NCBI RefSeq assembly: GCF_037975245.1
Contig: NC_092562.1
Span: 26,020,054 to 26,084,053 of the forward strand
Source: Apostichopus japonicus
Taxonomy: Eukaryota > Echinodermata > Holothuroidea > Aspidochirotida > Stichopodidae
Direction of reading: 5' to 3'
DNA: 64,000 nt
Numbering within the stretch: position 1 is the stretch's first letter; each line of letters starts with the position of its first letter. Of the stretch, positions 1 to 12,300 are shown in pieces. Position numbers and translations under genes: made by a program. The notes under the pieces are model-generated. The model did not search any database and was not told the origin of the DNA. It saw only the letters and a list, made by a program, of their open reading frames with translations.

Positions 1-220
1 GTTATCATGAAATAAAACATGCTCAAGAGCACTGTACAAAAAAACCAATACCTGGAATATAAAATTATCAAACTTAAGAAAACCTAATAGTAATAACAAC
101 ATCAATAAAGTAAAAAATGATATAAGACAGGGTTATAAACCACAATAAAGAACATAAAAATATACATAAAAATATTTATAAAAAAGGGCACAGTAATGTG
201 AATGAAACAACGAGGCCTAC

Positions 221-310
221 CTTGGTTCCAACTCCGATCCCACTCTTGATCAGATCGTTAAGCCTAGGTACCAGCTCTGTCAGTACTTCCACATCAACAT
301 ATTGCACACA
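221..310 (-). CDS. ECPAS: ECM29 exon 34 (last in window)
   Basis: Residues 1367-1396, [20 protein letters not shown] then [10 protein letters not shown]. Acceptor TTTCAG, donor GTAGGC, so coding continues to the left outside the window. Confidence 0.94.
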
Positions 311-3300
311 CTGAAATAGAGGAAGAGAAAACATTACTCAGAGTGGAGTCTCTTGAAGGCTCGTCAGTCAGAGCGGCTGGACTACTAAGTTTAGCCTTCA
401 AACATACTGTATAAGCTCCTAAATAGTGAGACAAACCTCTGCCTCTGATAATGCAAGAATGAAATGTCAGGCTTTGTAAACTTGCAAGGCATAATGTCCT
501 AAAGAAACTAGGGGAATATTTCATCTTGATTGATTTTGTGGACAAAGCAATGATGACAGTTTTTCAAGAGCAAATCTGTTTCGATGGGCAGTAAATTTTG
601 CAAAGTCAGCACAAATTCTTAACATATCACTTTATTTGATATTAATGTCACAAACTGCATGCTATCTACATTCAAGAATACCTTGAATGACAAAAGAAAT
701 TAATATTAACTTCTTAATTGTTGACTTTGATTTTAAACTCCTTTGTCTTTCAAAGAGGACAGCAAAAGCATACTATTAGCTTCCACAAAACACACTTAAC
801 TCTTGTGTAACTAATCAAAATACTGTAAATGCTTTAAATACAGTTTATTGAATCAATGTCATCAGAGCTTTTGCAATTCACTAAAATACTTACAGTGTTG
901 ATCGTATCCATCATAGGGGAGGCCTTGGTGGCTGCTATCCTTACATTGTCAAGCTAAAAAATGAAATAATAAAACAAAGGAAATTAATACCACGCATGGT
1001 GTGATACTATAAGGTTCCAGGTTGACCTTCTACAGTATTTGAAGCATTGAATGTTTATCCAAAGGGATGCAATTCTCTGTCCTCTCAAAGATAGGTCAAC
1101 TATCAACTTGGACGGTATCCAGTTACATACAAATCCATTGAAATGATTAAATATTATTGTAAAATGAATACATAAAACATCCCCTTACAACACAAGATGC
1201 AAAATATACACACATATATATATATATATGTATATATAAATGAATGAATATGAATGAATGAATGAATGGATGTATGAATGTAAGAATGTATGAATGTATG
1301 TATATATGAATAAATGGATAGATGTATGAATGAATGAAATGAATGTATGCGTGAATGAATGAAAGAATGAATAAACAAAAAGAAAGCAAGATAAACTAAC
1401 CTTCTCCTGTGATTCTTGGCTGCTTGCCAAGTGCAGACTGAGGTAACTCATGACTTGTGGCTCCAGTCCACTGAATGATTCCAGCAGTGCTGTAATCAGA
1501 AGTGGTATGTGTGGTTTGATGTGAGAGCCAGCACTTTTACTGAGACTGACTAAAGTGGCCAGGCTGGAAAGTAACAGAAAGATCAAACATGACATTAGAG
1601 GGTATGACTTCCTAGCCTATCAATTACTGTATGGTATCCTGTAAAGCCTACTCCAGCCCATTCCTGTCCTCTACTCCCTGCACCAGAATCAACCCATGGA
1701 TTAGCATCACATATAATGATGTTTAAGAGACATAAATCAATTATAAATCATCTCCCCACTAAGAGACTAAATAAAGAAATGAATTCCTACTTCTTTATGA
1801 ATAAGGCTAACTCAACCAACAGCACAGCTGGGACAGGGGGTTCAAACTACTTTACCTCACAGACTGCACTTCTTTGACGGTACTTGGCAGGCCCTTTCGG
1901 AGCAAACATGGCAGCACTACATCCAGGGCTTGTCGGCCAACGTTGCCATAGTTAAGGTCGCACATCTTGATGGAAACCTGTCAACAAAATAGATAGTATT
2001 GAATTAGCCTCTGCTTTATCATGTAAATATTTTGCATATTTATTCCTGTGCCGGTATCTGCACTTTGGTAAGATGAACTTAATACCAGGTATGAGCCTGG
2101 GGTAAAAAAAAATCACGGAACTTTGCAAAAATTGCGGTATAGGCTCCAGTTTGCGTATGTTACAGTGTGTTAGGATAATAGTTTTTGTCCTTGAGGTAGA
2201 AAAGAAATCACTGATATTCCGCGAATTCTCGGAAAAAGCTCATGCCTGTAATATGCATGCATCGTGATAAGAAATGCAAAGCCCTTTCTTCAGTGTCTAC
2301 AAAAACCTTTAAGACACTCATTTAAAACTTTGTCAATGATATAAAACCTTTCAACTTTATTGACCTTTGTGGCCAGGCTTCTTCCTTGAATATGAAAATT
2401 GTTAATGACAGATATATGTGATGTTGACTATTCCATCTGGATTTGTCGCTGAATGCTAGCCAACTTTCAGCATCACCTTTCGAACACATCATTTCATCCT
2501 AACCCAAGTTTCTGTTCTTGTTCTTTGTTTACCCTTTACATATTTTCTCGACGATTCTCACCAGTTCCTCTTATGGGGGATGTTACTTATTTCTTTCTTT
2601 TTTTAAATTCTTACCTTCTTGAGAGATTTACTGGCAGATTCGGCAGCTTTTCTTACAGATTCCTGACAACATCAAAAAGGAACAAGAAGAAAAAAATATG
2701 ACAAACGCATAACCTACATTCCGATTTCTTAGGCTCAAAATAATAGGAGAGAACCATTTCACTAAATATTTAACTAAATTACATACGTCACAATCCATCC
2801 TCAAAAGATACGAATATCTTTTTTTTCTTATTCTGACCTCACATCTGACAGTAAGAGTGATTTATATTAGTTCAATAAAGATAACTGAACCATTTTATAT
2901 CACAGAAAAGGGCATGGCGATGACCTTGCAGGTCACAGGGGAAGGTTTGCACACAATCCACAGACTGTAACACTAAAACTGGTAGCAAGACATTGAATGG
3001 GAAATAACAAATTCCAATAGTTCTAAACACTTAACACTGTCTGTCATCTGTTACCTTGAAATATCTCAAGTAGGGCCCTTTAAACATATTCAGTTTTTGT
3101 TGTCATTGCTATAAAGTTCTGTAGGCCACATTACTGGGGGGTTTTTGAAAACTTGGTGGGCTGCAAAAAAAATTGCTAACATGTCCTTTCAAACTATCCT
3201 GATGTTCTCAATCAACACTATCATCACACTGAATATTCAGTGATTGCATAGAGATAGACTAAACATTTGGTCTTTCTATGTGGCATGGTTCTAACAATGC

Positions 3301-6300
3301 TAACTGTATTTGGTGGCCTTCAAAGAGCTGTTTAAAAGTTTCCAACAACCGTCATGCCTTAAATCTGATATTCCATTCCTGGCCTGACATTCTGTAAGTA
3401 TATCTCCCTGAATGGAAACAGATCTGTACTACTGAGATACGAGTCTCAAACAGATTCCAAAGTAACTACCTTGATATCATCCATGACTTTAAAGGTGTCC
3501 TCCCATAGTCTGGGAAGGTACTCCACCACGTCATCCATGTTCCTGCCCACGATGACGTCGGCCAAGGCTCGACAGCTGGACTCCCTACTCCTCCAGAGAC
3601 TGCTGGTCATATTGGCCAGGAGGTCGTCCAGAATCTCCTTAAGGTATGTATCAACCTGACAACAAAGAAGAACACAAACCAAAAATCAAATCTGATTTCA
3701 AAACTGCTAAACTTTGCTTTAGAAAATGCTACCTTAGTGACTTTACATATCTTTACATTTACCTCAAAACTAAAAAATATTAATTTTGATCTGTAAACAG
3801 ACCAATAAACATCAACATCTAATAGCATTGGTTGTAGTTTCCATATTAGGTGGCATTACACGTATTAGAAAGAATTATACCTATACCCTATTATCATTAA
3901 AGATCAATCACATGAAAAAGTCTTATAATAAACATTTTTTTCTTACCACATTTTTATTGTCCTTGACAAGTACGCTCCAGATGCTAGTCATGGACTGACG
4001 TACAGGTCCACTGGGGTCGTACTGGTACCGGTAGAGCCGGGGTACCAACTGGGGTAGGTGTGGGGCGAGGTGTTCCTTGGTGAGGACAGCTATGGAACCA
4101 AAACCAAATGCAGCACCCTATAAATGAAGAAAGAAAAAATTGAATCTTTGCATTTTATGTGATAAAATATCTTGTTGGGAAAGCACTCCACCCAAATTCT
4201 ATGTTCATTTCTCCCACGAATTATGACAGATATTAAATGTCAGCATTGTCCAACGAATGCTACTTCCCAGGCAAATCTCACAACTCCAGTGTTTGAAGTG
4301 GCTGTTGGCTACAAAACCACACTGGACTGTTCAATATTTTTCTGTGAATAATTTTCTCATAATACTATAAGCACAAACATGAATGAAATTCTATCTGCAT
4401 TTTATCACCAAGCAAAATCTCACAGATCCAGTTATCATACATATAATTTACAAGTTATATATATATATACACTGCTCATATTTATACAGAGATACAGAGA
4501 ATTACATATAGATTTGTTTAAAAGACAAACAAAACTTCTCTGTACTTAGAACTTTTATTTTTCAGCTCCAGTCAAATAAGACTACTTGCTACAATAACCA
4601 AATTCAGTCATATGTAGAGGACGTCTAAACCAAAGAGCAAGCTAGTTAATCGAAACACAAGATGCTTACCTTTCTAGAGTTCCACAAGGCATTGTGATTG
4701 GCTAAATGCATGAACTTGTAAACTAAATCTGGTTGGTTCAAGTCACTGGCCAATGAGCACAGCTCTCTGTATGTCGTCAAGTTTCCTCTGCAAAGCAAAC
4801 AAAAACCATAATAGTTGAAATAAATTTTTACATTTAATTTATTTTTTTCAACCAAATGCTAAATGTGCTCTCTCTCTTTATGACAATTGTAAACTCCAAT
4901 GTAAACTTTAGGTAATGGGTGAATGAATAAACAGAGTGCATACATCATTGCACAAAATCAATAATGGGATATGTGTATGTATTGGTCTCACTTCTGTCAA
5001 TAAACCACCCAATGTCCAATTCACCCAATAAAACTGACCACTGTTTCTTTGTTTTCTAGTTTCTACTATTCTTACCATCTGAGATCATCCCTATAAATTT
5101 TCAACATTATTATCATCTGAGGAAATAATAAGGCTGGAGAAATGGTGGCTAAAATCAAAATGATTCACACCTTAGTTTGAAGACCCACAAATTCATCTAC
5201 CACCTTGCTAAGAAGCATGTGTGCTTGTTAATCATCCGTAGTAATTAATCAGATTCAAAATTTTAAAACATTCAAAGAGACAGACAAAGTTTTCTGGATG
5301 TTCAGCAATTCTTCTACCCACTTTCAACAGGACTAAGACCCTCATTTCATCTAAGTAAACCCAAACCTTCAGCTTTCTGTATTCTTCAGCTACAGCTAAC
5401 CAAAATCTGTCAATATTCATCGCAGCTCTTCCAAACCAAAACTGAAAATGCTACAATACTGTAGCCAATCCTCCCCCTCCTCCCACCCCACCCTCCTCCC
5501 TAACCCTCCTCATGCACCCCTCCTCCCTCCTTCAAGGTTTTTTCTTCCAACCCATTCATCGATGAACATGACATACCCTCCAGGTTCTTGGCCGAGAGCA
5601 CCATCTTCAAAGATTTGTGATTCAGCTGTCAGGGTGTGCTTCTTCCTGCATAAAACCAAAGATTTAAAGAATAATAAATGATTTGTTACTTGTAACATTC
5701 ACTTACACATAGACTTACTGTACCCAAGTCACTAACTATCAAGATTATTTCATTACTGTCATTACTGAAGTTAGACAAGCCCACCATATTTCTTGCCAAA
5801 ATGCCTCCACCACCTTACAGCTTCCCCAGCCCGCCCTGCTCCCCCACACACCATCCACTATTTGTAGAAGTCATGTATCTCTATCTACATACTGCAAAAT
5901 GACACTCACAGTTAAACAAATCGATACAGCTCCTAGTGAATTGAGACAATTGCTCACCAGACACCTTCTTGATATGATAGCACATATGATAAATAAAAAC
6001 ACCTTTCTTTCCTGTGACAAAAAAGGACTGAAACACCTACATAAACTTAGTAAGTTATCAAGTGAAATAAACTATGTTACTAAACTGACGTAAATACTAA
6101 ATTCTGCATCTTTAACAAGAGACCAAGCATGTACTTTACCTCTTTCCCGACACGATTCTGTCAACTAAAACAGAAACAAGTTCTTTCTGTCCTTCCTCGT
6201 CACTCTGATCATAGACGATGCTGAGACCCTTTGAGGCCAAATCTTGGGTAAAATCTACAAAAATAAATCCATTGAAAAAAAAAAATTCAACAAAAATATT

Positions 6301-9300
6301 CAACAAAATTCAAGAATTCAAATGGTACCAATATTCAATTGTATTTTCACAATTACTTCAAGAGGAATAAAGTAACATCTAATAATTCGTACCTTCACAA
6401 ACTCTTTTAGTGTAAAAATGAACAGGATCTACAAAAAGGTGAAGACATGTTGCACATATGTTCACTTCTGCCATTGGAAAAAAAAAACACTTCGACTCAA
6501 ACATTGAATTTGACTATAAGATACTACCATTTTGCATTAAATGTTTATAGTTTGAAAGCAAAATTTTATTTTGTAATGCCAAAATGTGATTCCCAAACTC
6601 TCATTCTCACCAAACTCAACCATAATCCACTCCACCCCTATTGAAGGCCCCACCTCACCTCACCGCTCACCAACCATCCTTTTCCACTGTTAATACCATC
6701 CTCCACTCCACCCCTATTAAAGGCCCCACCTCACCCCTCACCAACCATCCTTTCCCACTGTTTATACCATCCTCCACTCCACCCCTATTAAAGGCCCCAC
6801 CTCACATCACCCCTCACCAACCATCCTTTCCCACTGTTAATACCATCCTCCACTCCACCCCTACTAAAGGCCCCACCTCTCCTCACCCCTCCCCAACCAT
6901 CCTTTCCCACTGTTAATACCATCCTCCACTCCACCCCTATTAAAGGCCCCACCTCTCCTCACCAACCATCCTTTCTCAATGTTAATACCATCCTCCACTC
7001 CACCCCTATTAAAGGCCCCACCTCTCCTCACCAATCATCCTTTCTCAATGTTAATCCTCAAATAATTGGATACTTACGGTCTGTCTCTGACAGCATGCCC
7101 ACAAATCCGTCCTGGATGTCACCCATGATTGGTTTCATGGAGGGATGATGCCCGCACTGCTTCACCACAGAGAGGAGCCACACGCAGGCAGCCTGTGTGA
7201 TGAAATGGAGGCTGTCATGACACATTTATCAAACCAAAGATCTACTTCAACAATCTACAGTTTTACTTATGGCAGACGGCACAAGCGAATGCAAACTGAT
7301 GAAACCTTACTAAAAAAACAGACACATTGGCTCTTTTAAGAATTGATAGCTGTTTGACACCGACCTTTGAACTTTGAAAGTGGGAAAGTTTCTTCTAATT
7401 GACTGAGCTAGGTTCCAATTTCTCTATACAGTTCTCTGTGGTAGGTTACCTTAGCCCAACATTAGCCACGGCAAAATACTACTTGAACCACTTTTCTGTC
7501 TAATATGTGTGCAATTGCTGAATCCCATTTTGAGGTCATTTTGCAATAAGTATCTTCAATGAATGTACTTGACATGGTCAAAGAACAAAAGTCCTGATGC
7601 CATCGCTAAATTACACACACCTGTCTCTTGTGGGGGTTGGGACTCTGAATCTCGTTGCTAAGCAACCTCTTCAGCAGCCACAAGATCCAGTCTTTGTCCT
7701 TGCTCTTGACTTGTATCTCTGTGCTTTCCTCTTTGGTCCAGTGGTCCCTGGCGTCTTTAGATAATGGTCCCATTACAGCATTGGCTAAAGCATGGCCCAC
7801 TGCAAAATGAAGCTCCACCTCACGGGACTGACGAAACAAAGAGGTAAGGTCAAGTTCTCGTTATGTTTTGTCTCTATAACCTGAACAACTTAGACAACAA
7901 CAAACAACAACTATGAAAGGCAAATTACACAAACATGCAGTGTTTAAAATGGAGAAGACTTAACACAACTTTGCTTGACGTTATAAATATTAGAAAATAA
8001 AGTAAAGTTGGTGTGAAGTTCCAAGAGGCACCCTGTATCAATTGACTAGTATAAAACACAACTTTAACATGCATCAATACTCGAGAGGGGTTACATCAAG
8101 AGGTGTTAGTTCATCCGGGCAGAAACGAGCATTAAACATAGAGCCCAGATTCGAATCTTACAGTGTAAACACCCTCTGAATGAAACAGAACCTGATTCAA
8201 AGCAACTGACACTGTTTCTCACATCAGCATTACATATGTCAATGTATACAATGTATTATGCAATGCTACTGTGTAACAGGTACCTTTGATTGATATCAGA
8301 TTTAGACTTTGCATCAAGGGACATCATCCCCCACTTCCCCTTCCCCTCCCCAACCCCAAGGACTGTGATCTTCCTAATGGCTAGGTGGGGATCAAAATGA
8401 ACCTTGCTGATATGTTCTCAGAGGGAGAATATTAACACGAAGGAGAGTATGGAGGGAGAGTATTTAGGGAGAGTATGGAGGGAGAGTATGGAGGGAGAGT
8501 ATGGAGGGAGAGTATGGAGGGAGAGTATGGAGGGAGAGTATGGAGGGAGTATGGAGGGAGTGTATGTCCTCTTAGAATGACTTACTGTGGACGTGCTGAT
8601 GAGGCCTTCCAGTAATGCCTGTGTGAACTGAAAGTTTGCATCGCCGACAGGTATGAGACCCAGAGTAGTGGCCGTCTGCTCACGAGTCTGAGGAAAACAA
8701 AAAATCAATTAATAACATAGTAAAGTTTAAAGAGAATATGTGCTAAATGGCACTTTAAAAATGCAGAATGCAATGTGACAATTTATTTCCATGGTCAAAG
8801 GAAGAAGATATCCACACCACACCACTTTTTCAACTTTTATTTATTATTTTTTTTGCAAATCGTGAAGATCTATGAACTATCAAGGCCAATGAAAGTTATA
8901 CTAGAGAAGACCTAAACAATTCTAAAACAAAAAAGAAAATTCATTCTGTGGGTAGGTTTACACACATTTCACCCTAACTGTGTGTCACAAAGGTACTATT
9001 TTACAGCCCCATTGGTACCCATTCCTTTCAAGATTAGACCACGGATGGAAAGAGATGTAGCAAACCATTTCCTATATATTCAATTTGCTCTCTGAACACC
9101 ACAGAGAATTAATTGAGCAGTGCCTTTAATCTTCCCCTCGGAATTACTCACCTTATTACTCATCTTGGACGATACAGATAACGTGATCAGTTTCTCGATC
9201 AATCCTGCCTTGGTGATCTTTCCGTCCTTCTTGCCTTTACCTTCCTGTCCGTCCGTCCCGCCGGTCTCGTTCTGCTTGCTCAGTTTGCCCTTCGGTATCG

Positions 9301-12300
9301 AGATGGGCCCAAACCGGGAGATGGTGCCCAGCGCGGACGCTGCAGCGTAGATGGAACTTTCTTGTGAGCCGTTCAGGAGTGACACTGCATATACGGACCA
9401 AAAAATAACCCCAAAACAGACCAATTAAATTTTCTCTTTTAATTTAATTCAGTTCTACTCTGTTGTTGATTTACTTACATACATTACATCAAAAAAAAGA
9501 TGAATTTCCTCCAAAATCCCTCCCCTGCTGCTTCTGGGTTGTATCAACCTGGTGATGGTTATTTAAAGTTTTTTACCATCAAATCTATGAATCAGTACTT
9601 TAAGGGGAAATAAGCGTCTAACGGATATTTTTTCCCATCTGCTGTGAAATTATGTAATTTGTCATAACAGGTATCTGTATTTTCTTTTTAGTTTTTTATT
9701 GTTCCTATTTTTAGTTTTGCACAATTTTGAAACTTTTCAGCCTTTTTCCCTTTTCCAATGTATTTTATATATTCATATTTTGTATAGCGATTCCCACCAA
9801 CTAAGGGCTGGATAGCTCCAACAGTATAGCGCAGGACTTATAATGGTGAGGTCACCACTGAGTCCAATCCCATTCTAGTCAAACCTGAGTTCAATCCCAT
9901 TCTAGTTAATCATATCTCAACTGTTTTCAAATTGTTTAAACTTTCCCATTCCACTTTTCTGTTTTTATTTGACTTTTTTTAAACTTTTTGCTTCTACTTT
10001 TTGTTGGCATATGATTTAAGTGTTACAGTTCAAACTATCTTCTCATATCCGTCTTCATCAACTAACTGATCTTGTTCGAAACTTGGAAATTATGTTTCGG
10101 TTGGGAATACCAGACTAGAATAATGTCCAGATTAATATAGAATACTGACCCAGTACTTCACAAGCCCTTGATTTAAGGCTGTTTATTTGTTCGTCATTTG
10201 GGGCAGCATCGACCTCCATGTCCTCCAGGGTCCACTCTTCTTTGGCCCTCTTGAGGAGCAGGTAGTGCCTGGAGATGGTGTAACCTAGCGCCAGGATATG
10301 ACCATGCTGGGATTGGACATTCTGGGGTCAGGTAGAAAATAGAAAAATACTTATATTATCTATAAGTTCCTTACGTTAAAAAAATATGCTTTGAAACACC
10401 CAAAATATTCAGCGACATGGAATTAGAAGTATCCTTGAAATGAAAACAAACGGATGAACAAGAAAAATATCAAACAAACAATTAAAAAAAAAAACAGTAT
10501 TTTCCTTCCTTCAATCAGGAATTGGAAGATAAGGTGAAAACTCCTTCAGAAAAACACTGTGCAACAAACCAACTGGAAGATTATAGAACCTAGAAGTAAT
10601 GTGTAAGGCTCAAGGTTTGAAACACCCTACAACTCAAACAATAACATCAAGAAATTGTTCAAATAGTGAAAATCCTGTTACATTTATTTACTTTCAGGGC
10701 TAAGTTTTAACGGTCGTCTGAGACGACCACATTTCTGTTGGACGACCAGAAACAGCTACGTAGGTCTTTCAATGACTAGATTTATTTAAAACAAATTCAG
10801 ATTGCATCGTAACTAAATACCCTCAAATAGTGAAATGATGAAAATTGGTATCACCTTCCACCACTTTGGAGATACTGGAGATAAAAGAAAATTAATGTAG
10901 GCCTAGAATCCACCAAAAGGGGAATTTTTACTGTAGGATAACTTTTTATTATCACTGTGGCATTAACATTCCTATCCTACAATGAGCTGACCTGCTAATC
11001 TACTGATTTATCAAGCCCTGGATTGACCAAGGTTCTTCCAGTTGGAGAAACGGTGTTCAAGTCTGAGAAAAGATCAAAAACTTTTCCTCGCACTACTTCT
11101 CGAATATATCAAAAGATAAAAAGTCAACTTATTATTATTAGAAAGTGTCAACAAATATTCGTTCTAGCAGAGAATTCTTTACTCTTTGATAACTATTAAT
11201 CTGATGATTTACTTCGAGATGTAATCTTGGACAGTAGCAGATGGCCACAAACCTGATCTTTTGAGCTTTTGGTCAAGTCTTTGACAATAGCAATGAGCTT
11301 GCCCACTGGGCATTGACCGGCCACGATGCCGTATACCTGGGCAGTGTTGTCTCTCATCTCCTCACGGCTGTGCTGTAGCAGAGACTGTGAAACAACCATA
11401 TGTAAACATATCATACAGTAACTAAGGCAAAATGTAAATTTTTTCGGAGCATTTCTGAATTATTTACCTACAACAAGAGCCCAAGGGCACTGTGGTTCCT
11501 TGCTTGGGGTATATGACAATACTAATAATATTATCAAGCAAGATTGGGCTCAAATAGTCCAAGTAATTGTGGTCCTACATGTTCCCATAAAGTAACCAAC
11601 ACTATAGCCAACACTTTTGTGATCACAAAATGTGATCGGATTTTTGATCAAAAGGCACTTTTGAGATCTAAATATGGATTCGAAAATGTAAGAAATATAA
11701 GAGACCTACAAGTGTGTCAACAGATATGATAACATTGGTGACCTCAGATGACATGACCTTTAAGCTTCAAAATGTTCCACCACCCCATTCACAACTTGTC
11801 CCAAAATATCAACCATGTCACACCTTGGCATTGAGATTTAATTGCATTGAATGTCAAAAAATGAACTTTGAACTTGTATACATAACTTCACACACAAAGG
11901 TCACCCGGAGGTCAACCAATTGACATTTTTGATCGGTGAGACCTAAATAGAGCATGACTGTAAAAATTCAAACATTTTTTCTTTGCCCATTTTCTCCCCC
12001 CCCAAAATACTACTTTTTTAACATTAGCTGACCTTTGGTGACGTTGAATCACATGACCGTTAAGTTTGAAAATATTCCCCTATACCATTTGCAACTTGTC
12101 CAAAAAAATCAACCTTGTCACACCTTGGCACTGGGAGTTATTGCATTAAATGTGTGAAAATTAACTTTGACCTCATATAACTTCGCACACGAAGGTCACA
12201 CGGGGGTCAACCCATTGACATTTATGATCAGAAGGTACCTTTAACATCTGAAAATAGCATCAAAACTGTAAAAATCCCAAAAAACACGTAAAGGTCACCA

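Noticed and set aside
1147-1595. Ile/His/Ser-rich extension of the frame through ECM29 exon 32
   Set aside because: The part beyond the donor at 1400 is TGAA microsatellite read through an intron.
1856-1860. GTGAGG as the donor of ECM29 exon 31
   Set aside because: Its use would shift the frame of exon 32. The GTAAAG five bases further on restores SVSLATL, matching the family.
10697-11021. Possible hAT element with CAGGGCT ends
   Set aside because: Only seven terminal bases agree and the flanks do not match, so support is too weak to call.
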